A DNA stretch of 31,541 nt, from positions 1 to 31,541 of the forward strand of contig DAGC01000009.1 of the NCBI GenBank assembly GCA_002495625.1, read 5' to 3'. Source of the DNA: Methanobacterium sp. UBA375. Its GTDB lineage: Archaea; Methanobacteriota; Methanobacteria; Methanobacteriales; Methanobacteriaceae. Made by a program: the position numbers and the translations under genes. Shown piece by piece: positions 1 to 7,743 of the stretch. How positions within the stretch are numbered: position 1 is the stretch's first letter; each line of letters starts with the position of its first letter. The notes below the pieces were generated by a model. That model was not told the DNA's origin and did not search any database. It saw nothing but the letters and a program-made list of their open reading frames with translations.

Positions 1-103
1 AAAAAAAAAAAAAAATACAATATAAATCAAAACAAAAAAAAAAAAAAAAAAAAAATAAAAATTTTTTTTCTTCAAAGCCAAAATAAAAGGAAAAAATTCC
101 TAC
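1..103 (-). terminator. A-rich spacer, probable U-rich terminator zone
   Basis: The first 103 bases are almost pure A/T on the plus strand, with long A runs at 1-15 and about 36-55. Read on the minus strand these are T tracts immediately downstream of the lipoprotein gene that stops at 104. Archaeal transcription commonly ends at such oligo-T tracts. No gene or hairpin is visible here. The extreme A content could also reflect a homopolymer-rich contig edge that is hard to assemble. Confidence 0.45.
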
Positions 104-640
104 TTAGAGAACTCTAAAACTGTTTATAATCAGATCGAAGTTGCTCTGCTCTTTTTCAAAGTTGTTAGGGATGGTGCCGCAGAGGATCACGTATATCTGT
201 CCATTCTGTGAAATCCACACCGCCCTCATCTGGGTTTCATAACCGCCGTAATTGGTCATATAAACATTTTCAAAGGCTTTATTATTATTCACTGTGATGT
301 TGGCCTCTGAAATACGCTGATTAGTTGTGTTGTTAAAGAGTTGTGCATAATTTTCTGTGTAAACTGCTTCCAAATCCTTACCCTCTGTATCATTCGGTTT
401 CTGGATAAGCACGAAGGTAGATGGGTTATTTCGAGCATCTACCGTGGAAGGATCCCCCACTGCAACTACGGCATTGGGTGCTGTGGTGTTTGCTATATTC
501 CACGTTCCATTATAGGTGAATGAAACGTTGTTTCCAGAATAAGATTTGGTCTGGTTGGCCTCATCATCGGTAACACACCCAGAGGCTAAAATAACCAAGG
601 TCAATATGACTAACACTAAAAAAATTGGGTATTTTTTCAT
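104..640 (-). CDS. Small predicted lipoprotein, PsbP-like
   Basis: A 178-residue secreted protein of unknown function. It starts with a Lys-rich n-region and a hydrophobic stretch (about residues 6-18), followed by a lipobox-like LASGC with the lipidation cysteine at residue 22, so it is probably anchored on the outside of the cytoplasmic membrane. The rest is a compact alpha/beta domain (about 34-178) with a pattern recalling PsbP-like or related small lipoprotein domains: a KSYSGNNVSFTYNGTWN opening and a closing IINSFRV strand. That assignment is by eye and weak. The start is supported by AGGTGA (645-650) four bases upstream and a TATA-like box at 715-722. The gene is probably monocistronic, since T tracts separate it from the gene upstream. 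Confidence 0.75.
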   Translation of the reverse strand: MKKYPIFLVLVILTLVILASGCVTDDEANQTKSYSGNNVSFTYNGTWNIANTTAPNAVVAVGDPSTVDARNNPSTFVLIQKPNDTEGKDLEAVYTENYAQLFNNTTNQRISEANITVNNNKAFENVYMTNYGGYETQMRAVWISQNGQIYVILCGTIPNNFEKEQSNFDLIINSFRVL

Positions 641-714
641 AGATTCACCTTGAATTAATGTAACGAATTTTTAAAAGCGGTTAGATCGTATTAATTTTTT
701 ATTGTAATTAAATC

Positions 715-722
715 TTTATATA
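715..722 (-). promoter_or_regulatory. TATA box for the lipoprotein gene
   Basis: On the minus strand this reads TATATAAA, preceded by a C, which resembles an archaeal TATA box. A start of transcription about 25 bases downstream (near 692) would leave a leader of about 50 bases containing the AGGTGA ribosome binding site at 645-650. Confidence 0.4.
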
Positions 723-726
723 GTTT

Positions 727-748
727 AAAAAAATTTTAATAAAAAAAA
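727..748 (-). terminator. Oligo-T terminator after the coiled-coil protein gene
   Basis: Two T tracts on the minus strand (8 T at 741-748 and 7 T at 727-733) lie 17 bases after the stop of the gene ending at 765. This is the typical form of an archaeal intrinsic terminator. Confidence 0.45.
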
Positions 749-764
749 GGAATTCTGGATTTTA

Positions 765-1397
765 TCATCTGCTACTATTAGTCGTTGGGTTAGTAGGTTG
801 TGTAGGAGTATTGGTACCACTACTACTTCCGCCGCTGTTACTGCTACCACCGGTGCTGGTGCCACTACTTCTACTCGTTGAAGTGGATTGTCCGGTGTTA
901 TTGGTGCTGGTGGTTGTATTGGTCATGTTGGTGGTGTTGTTTACCACGGGAAATGCACTTTGATTTATAGTCATGTTTGCTGCTGCTGATTCGGACGGTA
1001 TCTTCATGAGGAAGACTCCAAATCCAATACCTGTAACGAATATTAATGCCAGTATGGTATATATCACTGCTTTACGCTGTTTTCCATTTGATGCAGTTTT
1101 GGCTTTAGGGTAGGATGGACTGGAAGAGGTGATGAATTGTTTCATAAGCTCTTCTTTAGCCTGTTTTGCTTCTTCGGCTTCTTTCTTCTCTGTCCAATAT
1201 TCCAGGGGTTTTTCAACCTCCCCTCTGCCCTGTAATCGTTTAACCCTATCAGCTACTTCCAAAGTCTCCAGCTTACTTTGTAAATCCTTTTTTTGAGAGT
1301 TATAAGTTTTCTCTGATATGTTACCCTGTGAAAACTCAAACTCCAGTTCCTGCAAACTTCGGATGACTTTTTCTTTATCTGATTTTATATCAATCAT
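765..1397 (-). CDS. Coiled-coil, single-pass membrane protein with Ser/Thr/Asn/Gly-rich tail
   Basis: Not recognised as a named family. Numbered from the chosen start, the first 60 residues or so are charged and heptad-like (a short coiled coil of the kind found in small membrane-tethering proteins). A basic linker follows, then one membrane span near residues 110-133 with the core YTILALIFVTGIGFGVFL, then about 75 residues made almost only of Ser, Thr, Asn, Gly and Pro with several N-x-T/S sequons (NMT, NTT, NNTT). This topology suggests a cytoplasmic coiled coil and an outside tail that could be glycosylated. The ATG at 1397 overlaps the end of the prephenate dehydratase gene by 8 bases and sits directly after AAGGAG, so translational coupling is likely. 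A TTG at 1421 in the same frame is an alternative start. Confidence 0.7.
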   Translation of the reverse strand: MIDIKSDKEKVIRSLQELEFEFSQGNISEKTYNSQKKDLQSKLETLEVADRVKRLQGRGEVEKPLEYWTEKKEAEEAKQAKEELMKQFITSSSPSYPKAKTASNGKQRKAVIYTILALIFVTGIGFGVFLMKIPSESAAANMTINQSAFPVVNNTTNMTNTTTSTNNTGQSTSTSRSSGTSTGGSSNSGGSSSGTNTPTQPTNPTTNSSR

Positions 1398-2199
1398 CTC
1401 CTTCTTTAGGGTATGAACCAAAAATCTTTACGTATCCTACTTTTGGTTTAATCATATTTATAATGTTTCTGATCATCTGGTCCTCCCTATGCCCCTCAAA
1501 ATCTATGAAGAATATGTATCTTCCCAGTTTCTCCTTGGACGGTCTGGACTCTATCTTGGTGAGGTTAATGTTAAAACCCGCGAAAATTCCCAGTATTTCA
1601 TATAAACCTCCTGGCCTGTCTTCTGAAAGGGAAAACACAATGGATGTTTTATCCTTACCAGTTTTCTCGTGATCTTCCCTGCTGATTATTACAAACCGGG
1701 TTAAATTATTCTTGTAATCCTGAATATCATTCGCTACGACTTTTAAACCGTTTATCTCTGCCGCTCTCCTGGTGCTGATTGCAGCAGAGGATTTTTTCCC
1801 CACAATTATTTCAGCTGCCTTTGATGTGCTGGTTACAGAACGCATCTCCACCTTCAGGTCTTCGATGAATCTCCGGCACTGGGACAGGGCCTGTGAATGG
1901 GAATAAACTATTTCAATATCACCCAACTCTGCATCAGGGTTTATCAAGAGGTTATGGCTTATAGGGAGTATGATCTCTCCCTTTATCTTTAAATTATAAT
2001 CATGGGTCAACAGATCCAGTGTTATGCCCACCGAACCTTCTATGGAGTTTTCTATGGGAACCACTCCACAGTCTGCTTCGTCATCATCCACTGCCTGGAA
2101 AACCTCCGAGATGGTGTTGAAGGCCATATGCTCTCCCTCTATAGTCAGGGCCGCTTCCTCGGTAAACGTGCCTGGAGGGCCGAAAAATGCTATTTTCAT
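1390..2199 (-). CDS. pheA: Prephenate dehydratase with ACT domain
   Basis: Converts prephenate to phenylpyruvate in phenylalanine biosynthesis (cytosolic). The protein of about 270 residues has the usual single-function architecture. The N-terminal PDT domain opens with KIAFFGPPGTFTEEAA, continues with the GVVPIENSIEGSVG substrate-loop motif (about 50-63), and includes NNLTRFVII, which is the T-R-F catalytic motif of the family. A C-terminal ACT domain starts near residue 190 with the signature RPGGLYEILGIFAGFNINLTKIESRP, the ESRP part being the known phenylalanine-sensing segment, so feedback inhibition by phenylalanine is expected. The start MKIAFFG is chosen because family members begin so; an ATG four codons upstream is in frame. 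It lies 25 bases after the RNA ligase gene and overlaps the next gene. Confidence 0.95.
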   Translation of the reverse strand: MKIAFFGPPGTFTEEAALTIEGEHMAFNTISEVFQAVDDDEADCGVVPIENSIEGSVGITLDLLTHDYNLKIKGEIILPISHNLLINPDAELGDIEIVYSHSQALSQCRRFIEDLKVEMRSVTSTSKAAEIIVGKKSSAAISTRRAAEINGLKVVANDIQDYKNNLTRFVIISREDHEKTGKDKTSIVFSLSEDRPGGLYEILGIFAGFNINLTKIESRPSKEKLGRYIFFIDFEGHREDQMIRNIINMIKPKVGYVKIFGSYPKEGDD

Positions 2200-2224
2200 A
2201 AACAAAACCATTTCATTATTTTAT

Positions 2225-3361
2225 TTAATACAATCCACCGTTAAGGTAGTTAGTTATTTTATCAGTGGTCGATTGATGTACTCTTCTTATAACTGCCTTT
2301 CCATCCTCATAGTTTACCAGAACTGCCACCACACCTAAATCGCGGAGGTGCCTTAAAAACTCTTCTACTTCCTCTGGACTCTCGGCATCCATCGTCAGGT
2401 CTTCCCCGGCAACTTCATCGGCGGAGACATGTTTTATAGTATCCATCATGGGGTACAGTATTGATTCTCCCAGTCTTTGGGCTCTTTGTTTCATTTCCTC
2501 TTCTGATTCCTGCATCTCATATGACTGGAAGCCTTCCCTGATCACCCTGCTGAAGAAGAATGCTTTACCCAGGTCAAATGGGAATTTAAAGGCATATACT
2601 AATTCGTCATCATGGGCCTGGGAAGAGGTGTACTTGAGTGGGGGTAAATCCATTTGGGGGTCCTTTATAACCACTCCCTCCCTACCATTTTCTCCTAACT
2701 TTTTAACCAGTTCTAATATTTTAGTGGGAGCATCTTCAACGGAGTAAATCCCCAATAGGTTAACTGGTGGTAGATTATATTCATTCAGTAGTTCTCTCTT
2801 CTGATTTACAGGTAATGGTTTCCCGGTGAGTTTTTCCCTTACATCGAATATTCTAAAGCCCAGTTCCCCTATCTCTGGGTAGTAATGGGATACGTAAGGG
2901 TTGTTTGTCCCCAGCATCTCCCCACATATCACCAGATCTCCATGGTCCTGGAAGAACTGGGTTAAATCCATGAGTTCCTGTGCTTTCTTGGTGGTGTAGG
3001 GGCATACATATCCGCCCCGGGTGAAGGCCACAATTTCCGGATCTATGAAGGCTATGCGGACGTTGTATCCGTTCATCTTCTCTTCAACTGCCACTTCCCC
3101 CTGGAAATGGGATTTTATAGCTTCCTTTAACATCAGGGTCCTTCTTATTTTGGGAAATCCCCTGATTACCTGGATTTCCTCCCCGAGAGAGACCATGGTT
3201 CCGGCTTCGATTTTACCCACGGCCTTTCTAAATTGCAGGGCGGTGATGAACCTGTTCTGGTAAAATTTAAGGTTACCCTTCTTATAGGACTCTTCCAGTT
3301 TATGAGGTTCTAAGTCGAGTAGTTCAGGAAGTTCCTTAACAATAAACTCTTTGAGAGACAT
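2225..3361 (-). CDS. ATP-dependent RNA ligase, archaeal Rnl3 type
   Basis: A 378-residue RNA ligase of the archaeal dimeric Rnl3 (Pab1020/MthRnl) family, which adenylates itself and joins or circularises RNA ends. Nucleotidyltransferase motif I is EEKMNGYNVR with the adenylated lysine at residue 95. Motif III-like residues are in GELGFRIFDVRE, motif IV is GREGVVIKDP, and motif V is ELVYAFKFPFD. An N-terminal region of about 85 residues and a helical C-terminal domain (about 270-378) match the family layout, and the length is normal. The cellular role of this family is not settled. Upstream is a 170-base spacer; downstream pheA begins within 30 bases. The order pheA, RNA ligase and CBS genes is, as I recall it, shared with Methanothermobacter. 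Confidence 0.92.
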   Translation of the reverse strand: MSLKEFIVKELPELLDLEPHKLEESYKKGNLKFYQNRFITALQFRKAVGKIEAGTMVSLGEEIQVIRGFPKIRRTLMLKEAIKSHFQGEVAVEEKMNGYNVRIAFIDPEIVAFTRGGYVCPYTTKKAQELMDLTQFFQDHGDLVICGEMLGTNNPYVSHYYPEIGELGFRIFDVREKLTGKPLPVNQKRELLNEYNLPPVNLLGIYSVEDAPTKILELVKKLGENGREGVVIKDPQMDLPPLKYTSSQAHDDELVYAFKFPFDLGKAFFFSRVIREGFQSYEMQESEEEMKQRAQRLGESILYPMMDTIKHVSADEVAGEDLTMDAESPEEVEEFLRHLRDLGVVAVLVNYEDGKAVIRRVHQSTTDKITNYLNGGLY

Positions 3362-3531
3362 TTCAAAACTTTCCTACCGGAAGAACATTTAAAATAGAAT
3401 TTATCTGATGATATCCTTCCTGACCTTATATCCGTCCGGTTATCTTGCGAAAAATCTGATGTGTTGTGGACAAGGCTGCATAGTGCAACTTGAGGTTCCG
3501 ATCACATTCAGTGCAATTTACGCCGTCGATC

Positions 3532-4353
3532 TCAGTGGACCTCCTCCAGTTCCACTATGAGTTTCATTAAATCGGTCTTAGTAATGATACCGGTGAGTTC
3601 ACCTTCATCCAGCACGGGCAGTCCACTGAAATTGTTTTCCACCATGATGGTGGAAACCTCTTCCATTGAAGCACTTCCTGGTACTGTTTTAACGTTCTGG
3701 GTCATGATATCTTCCACCAGCAGGTTCCTGATCCGGGCTGGTTTGTATTTATCTGGCACCACTTTGCGGAAGGAGATCATGGAACGTGCTATGTCCTTTG
3801 AAGTTACAATCCCCTCTAATGCATCATCTTCTGTTACTGGAAGTCTTCCGATGTCTTCATCGAATATCAGCCTCCGGGCGTGGACCAGTCTGTCCTGGGG
3901 ACCGATGGTAATGGGGTCTGTTGTCATTCGATCTTCTACCTTGATCTCCTGGAAGGACCTGCCCTTGGTGGTGTTGAGGAAGTCTGTTTTAGTGAGCATC
4001 CCCTTGATCTCGCCACCGTCCACCACTGGTATTCCTCCAATGTTGTTTTCAATCATTATCTGGGCAGCTAATCCTATACTCTTGTTGCTTTCAATGGTCA
4101 GTGGGAGGTGTGTCATGACTGTGGAGACATGGAAATGGGAGGGTGCCAGATTTCCGTATCTGGAGGACCCTAAACGGCGGGCTATGTCCTTTTCAGTCAT
4201 TATTCCCACCAGTTCTTTTACATGGTGGCTGTTGGTGTTTACCACCGGGAGTCGGGAGACTTTATGCTTTTTCATGATCTTAAGTGCATCCTGTATGTTT
4301 TGATCCTTATCCACCAAAAATACTTCTCTGCTCATTATATCTTTCACGTGCAT
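3532..4353 (-). CDS. Four-CBS-motif protein (first of five CBS genes by coordinate)
   Basis: A 273-residue protein made only of CBS motifs, with no catalytic domain. Four repeats lie at about 1-60, 75-130, 137-195 and 209-265. Each ends in the typical strand and turn: GIMTEKDIA, GMLTKTDFL, GIVTSKDIA and GIITKTDLM. Two Bateman modules should bind adenosine-type ligands (AMP, ATP, SAM or similar) in clefts bounded by the T/S and D residues of those motifs. The start is well defined: AAAGGAG lies just upstream of the ATG. Similar genes in Methanobacteriales have been called IMP-dehydrogenase-related proteins because of CBS similarity, but no IMPDH barrel is present. Its partner or ligand cannot be read from sequence. 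Confidence 0.92.
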   Translation of the reverse strand: MHVKDIMSREVFLVDKDQNIQDALKIMKKHKVSRLPVVNTNSHHVKELVGIMTEKDIARRLGSSRYGNLAPSHFHVSTVMTHLPLTIESNKSIGLAAQIMIENNIGGIPVVDGGEIKGMLTKTDFLNTTKGRSFQEIKVEDRMTTDPITIGPQDRLVHARRLIFDEDIGRLPVTEDDALEGIVTSKDIARSMISFRKVVPDKYKPARIRNLLVEDIMTQNVKTVPGSASMEEVSTIMVENNFSGLPVLDEGELTGIITKTDLMKLIVELEEVH

Positions 4354-4417
4354 TTTTTATTCTCCTTTAAACGTATTGAAGTTTTTTAGGGGCAATTGGG
4401 TAAATAATGGGATTTGA

Positions 4418-5257
4418 TTATTGTATACCCCTGATTAAATCTGTTTTTGTAATTATTCCCACTATTTCATCGTCTTTTACCACGGGTAGTCCGCTTATTT
4501 TCTCTTTCAACATGATGAGAGCGGCTTTAGTGGCGTCTTCATCCTGATCTATCATGGTGACATCGTCTTTCATTATGTCTGAGGCGGTGAGCATGGAGAT
4601 CAAGCGGAAGTTCTTCTTGTCTATTCCATTGGAATTTCTGATGAAATATATCTTCTCCACGGCCACTCCTGTCTCTGAATCTTCTACAGAAGCAAATGAT
4701 ATATTCTCCGGGGTTATGATACCAACAGGCTGGTTATCACGTATCACCACCACTTTACTGATTCCATTTTCCTCCATCACTCCGATAACATGGGCGATGC
4801 TGTGGTTTTCATTGACAGATATCACATCTTTACTCATCAACTCGGATACTTTCCACTTACCCTGATATTTGTCGTTGTAGAAGTTTAACAGGTCTGTTTT
4901 AGTTACCATACCGGTTAATCCATCATCATCCACCACGGGTATGGAGCTGATACCATTTTTAAGCATTAATTCCACCACGTTCTGGACATCTTCTGAGGGT
5001 CTCGTGGTTACCAGGCCTCCTGTCATGGCCCGGCCAATTAATATCTTATCTATGGGTCTTCTTTTCCATTCGGGCCCGTTACCCCTCATCTTTCGGCTTA
5101 AATCCTTTTCGGTGACAATTCCCACTGGTTTCCCCTGAGTGTCAACAATCACTACCCTGCTGAGGCCGTGTTTGAGCATTAAGTTCCTGGCATGACTTAC
5201 CTGCTGGTTTTCCTGCATCACAACTACTTCATCACTCATTATGTCTTCAACTTTCAT
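4418..5257 (-). CDS. Four-CBS-motif protein with a divergent third motif
   Basis: About 280 residues, four CBS repeats. The closing motifs are GIVTEKDLS, GMVTKTDLL, GIITPENIS and GIITKTDLI. The third differs from all others in the cluster: PEN replaces the usual x-x-D, so the ribose-contacting aspartate is missing. It is followed by an insertion (ASVEDSETGVAVEKIYFIRN and onward) before the fourth repeat, which may mean one of the four ligand sites is lost or modified. The ATG at 5257 is preferred because GGATGAT lies five bases upstream; another ATG is at 5266. A TATA-like stretch (about 5312-5320, minus strand) overlaps the end of the upstream gene, so it may have its own promoter. Confidence 0.9.
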   Translation of the reverse strand: MKVEDIMSDEVVVMQENQQVSHARNLMLKHGLSRVVIVDTQGKPVGIVTEKDLSRKMRGNGPEWKRRPIDKILIGRAMTGGLVTTRPSEDVQNVVELMLKNGISSIPVVDDDGLTGMVTKTDLLNFYNDKYQGKWKVSELMSKDVISVNENHSIAHVIGVMEENGISKVVVIRDNQPVGIITPENISFASVEDSETGVAVEKIYFIRNSNGIDKKNFRLISMLTASDIMKDDVTMIDQDEDATKAALIMLKEKISGLPVVKDDEIVGIITKTDLIRGIQ

Positions 5258-5321
5258 ATCTATCATCCGCCAGAGGCTTTTAATTTTAGATGACTATAGA
5301 TCTACATTTTATCTTTATATT

Positions 5322-6257
5322 TTATCCACAGAAAGCTCTTAAAATATCGCTTTCGGTTATTATTCCCTGTAGTTCATCACCGTGAACTACAGGTAGTCCG
5401 CCCATACCTTTATCTTCCATTATCTGACATATGTCACCTAATCGGGTACGGGTGGTGGTGGATATGACATTTTGTTCCATTATATCGCTTATGTAAGTGT
5501 TCAGGATCTCTTCTGCATTTCCCGTGCTGTTGAAGGCCCGGTTTTTCCCTAAAAATTCCATGACATCGGTGGCGGTTACTATGCCCACGATCTTCTCCTT
5601 CTCGGGGTGGGGTGTTTTACGTTCTTCTCCTATCACCGGGATTCTGCGGAGTTTGTTGCGGACCATTATCTTGGATGCGCCTTCAATTCTTGTACCGGGG
5701 GTGGTGGAGATGACATTTTCCGTCATGTAGTCTTCTACCAGTTCATCGGTGAGTACTCCGGCCATGAGCAGCACGAAATCTCTCTCAGATACTATGCCCA
5801 CTATCTTATCCTGGGAATCCGTTACAGGAAGTGCTCCTACTTCCCATTTAATCATGTTCTCGATGGCGTCCTCCACCGAATCCTTATCACTCAACACATG
5901 GACTTCCCTGGTCATTATCTCCTTTACAGATTCATTTACTGCAGCCAGGAAGTTGCCCTGATACTTATCTTCTAAAATCTTATATTTATCCCCGCCGCCT
6001 AGAAAATCCAGGATGTCCATGGAGGTCACTATTCCCAGTAGTTTACCTGTTCCTGGATCGGTTATGGGTAGCCTTCTGAACTTGTTCTTGACCATGGTTT
6101 CAGCGGCTTCCTGTATGGTTGTACTTTGAGGTGCAGTTACCACCTCTCTTCGGGCTATGCTCATCACGTCCCCTTCATGTTCAGAGGTTCGTGTTTTAAA
6201 TTCCAATGGACCTCGGTCCATTGATTTCACCAAGTTTACTGGTTGTCTTCTTCTCAT
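5322..6257 (-). CDS. Four-CBS-motif protein with basic N-terminal extension
   Basis: The longest of the five CBS proteins, 311 residues. A basic, probably unstructured N-terminus (MRRRQPVNLVKSMDRG and onward, to about residue 30) precedes four CBS repeats whose closing motifs are GIVTSMDIL, GIVSERDFV, GIVTATDVM and GIITESDIL. The third repeat carries a charged loop (EERKTPHPEKEK) before its final strand. The basic N-terminus could contact nucleic acid or a partner, but this is speculative. It is the first gene after a 95-base spacer with a good TATA box at 6340-6347, so it probably begins a transcript covering this and the two downstream CBS genes. Confidence 0.9.
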   Translation of the reverse strand: MRRRQPVNLVKSMDRGPLEFKTRTSEHEGDVMSIARREVVTAPQSTTIQEAAETMVKNKFRRLPITDPGTGKLLGIVTSMDILDFLGGGDKYKILEDKYQGNFLAAVNESVKEIMTREVHVLSDKDSVEDAIENMIKWEVGALPVTDSQDKIVGIVSERDFVLLMAGVLTDELVEDYMTENVISTTPGTRIEGASKIMVRNKLRRIPVIGEERKTPHPEKEKIVGIVTATDVMEFLGKNRAFNSTGNAEEILNTYISDIMEQNVISTTTRTRLGDICQIMEDKGMGGLPVVHGDELQGIITESDILRAFCG

Positions 6258-6339
6258 TAATACACCTTCATTAAATCATCTAGTGGAGATGTTTTAATAT
6301 TTAGATTACTAAAAAACAGGCCTATAATTCAACAGGCAA

Positions 6340-6347
6340 TTTATATA
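6340..6347 (-). promoter_or_regulatory. TATA box upstream of the 5322-6257 CBS gene
   Basis: The minus strand reads CCTATATAAATT, a strong archaeal TATA box, about 85 bases before the ATG at 6257. The predicted transcript would start near 6318. Just downstream of the box on the minus strand are two AACAGGC copies (plus strand 6315-6321 and 6331-6337, 16 bases apart) and a CCTATA/TATAGG inverted pair (6321-6326 and 6344-6349), which could be a regulator site. Confidence 0.45.
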
Positions 6348-6352
6348 GGTAA

Positions 6353-7177
6353 TTATCCTAAATAGGACCATAAAATATCTTCTCTTGCAATTATACCCAT
6401 TAGATCAGATTTGGTAGCTCTATTTGGCTCTTTTTTAACGTACACTGGATTTTCAACTACGGGCAGCCTTCCTATATCGTACTCGATCATCATCTGGGCC
6501 ACTTCTGTTACGCTGTTTTGTGGGGTTGTAACCAGGGGCGGGGTCTTCATGACCTTCTCCACCCTGATGGAACGCTTTATTTCACCAGATTCCCTGCCGA
6601 TTCTAACGTGCCCTGAATCTATTATGTCTTTCCTGGTTATTATACCGATGAGTTTTTTATTTTTGATAACTGGGAGTCCGGAAAATCCGGTCTCATCCAT
6701 CAAATCCCACACCTTGGATATGGGCTCATCATATGTGCAGGTTACCACGTCTCTGGTGAAGATACTGCTTATATCATTGTGGGCTGGTTTTTTACCGTTG
6801 TATAAAAATTTTCTAAGTATATCCACTGCACTGACTATTCCCACCAGCTGCATGCTGTCGGCTGATTCCACCACCGGTGCCTGTACAGTATCTGCTTTAA
6901 GAAGGTTTCTGGCCAGTTGCCTGATATCTGCATCAGGAGTGGTGATCACCTTGGGGTGTTGCATTACTCCCCGGGCATCTACGTTTGATTTGGTGGCGGA
7001 TATGTTCATAATATCCCCCCGGGTTATGATTCCTTCCAAACGATGGTTGTTCACTACTGGCAGGGCTCTAAAGCCATCTTCTCGTAAAATAGACCTTACT
7101 CTTGTGGCGTGAGTATCCACAGTAACGGTTAAAGGGCGGGAGGTCATGATCTCTTCCACGTGATCCAATTCAATCAC
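6353..7177 (-). CDS. Four-CBS-motif protein, GTG start
   Basis: 274 residues with four CBS repeats. The closing motifs are GIITRGDIM, GIVSAVDIL, GIITRKDII and GIIAREDIL. The fourth repeat has an insertion (NPVYVKKEPNRATKSD) between its last two strands. The GTG start directly abuts the TAG stop of the previous CBS gene (7178), and the GGAGAGG overlapping that stop serves as ribosome binding site, so the two genes are surely co-transcribed and probably translationally coupled. Such coupling suggests the two proteins are made in fixed proportion and may form a hetero-oligomer; that is inference. Confidence 0.9.
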   Translation of the reverse strand: MIELDHVEEIMTSRPLTVTVDTHATRVRSILREDGFRALPVVNNHRLEGIITRGDIMNISATKSNVDARGVMQHPKVITTPDADIRQLARNLLKADTVQAPVVESADSMQLVGIVSAVDILRKFLYNGKKPAHNDISSIFTRDVVTCTYDEPISKVWDLMDETGFSGLPVIKNKKLIGIITRKDIIDSGHVRIGRESGEIKRSIRVEKVMKTPPLVTTPQNSVTEVAQMMIEYDIGRLPVVENPVYVKKEPNRATKSDLMGIIAREDILWSYLG

Positions 7178-7729
7178 CTACCTCTCCATACAATCTTCAC
7201 AGAGAAATTTACCATCCACTTCAACCAGGTCGTCCATGAAATTACCGCAGCCCTCACAAACTCCCGGTACGGGATATGGACCTTCTACATATCTTTCATT
7301 CTGGTTTCGCATCCTCGCATCTTCCACCAAAATCTCTGTTAATTCAGGAGAAACCATCAAAACATCTGATGAGGTTAATATTCCTACTAGAGTCCCTTCA
7401 TTAACTACTGGCAATCTTCTGATATTGTTTTTTGCCATGACCCGGGCGGCTTCATTTAATTCGCTTCCCGGACTTATTGATATGAGGTTTCGAGTCATGA
7501 CTGTGCCGACTGTAATGTCGCTTGCCTTAAGGTCCTTAGAGACTACTTTGCTGATTATATCGCTTTCTGTGATAAGTCCTTCCGGTTCGGAGTTGCTCTT
7601 CACTATTAAGCTACCGATCTTGAATTTGGTCATCAAGTGTGCAGCATCTGCAACACTGGTTCCCGGATCTACTGTCAACACATTCGATGTCATGGCATCA
7701 TGCACTGTTACTTTAGTATCCATTTCCAT
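7178..7729 (-). CDS. Two-CBS-motif protein with C-terminal zinc ribbon
   Basis: 183 residues. An N-terminal Bateman module holds two CBS repeats (closing motifs GLITESDII and GILTSSDVL). A short linker follows, then a C-terminal zinc ribbon of about 30 residues with two CxxC knuckles, CEGC and CEDC, separated by about 17 residues. CBS pairs fused to a zinc ribbon are a described archaeal arrangement (Thermoplasma Ta0289 is the known example). The ATG at 7729 is preceded by GGAGG six bases upstream. It begins 15 bases after the end of queE and abuts the next CBS gene, so it probably belongs to the queD-queE transcript. Of the five CBS proteins it is the only one with an added domain. Confidence 0.92.
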   Translation of the reverse strand: MEMDTKVTVHDAMTSNVLTVDPGTSVADAAHLMTKFKIGSLIVKSNSEPEGLITESDIISKVVSKDLKASDITVGTVMTRNLISISPGSELNEAARVMAKNNIRRLPVVNEGTLVGILTSSDVLMVSPELTEILVEDARMRNQNERYVEGPYPVPGVCEGCGNFMDDLVEVDGKFLCEDCMER

Positions 7730-7743
7730 ACTGAACCTCCTAT

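Noticed and set aside
3406..3464. Possible C/D box guide RNA (TGATGA and CTGA motifs on the plus strand)
   Set aside because: The C-like and D'-like boxes are too close (about eight bases) and no proper C' and D pair with guide spacing follows; the motifs are short enough to occur by chance.
3557..4303. Long plus-strand open frame of 248 codons opposite a CBS gene
   Set aside because: The minus-strand CBS protein is clearly real; the plus frame has a biased Ser/Ile-rich composition and no recognisable motif, as expected for a mirror of repeated CBS coding sequence.
6411..7112. Another long plus-strand open frame opposite a CBS gene
   Set aside because: Same reasoning: antisense to four clear CBS motifs and without any domain of its own.
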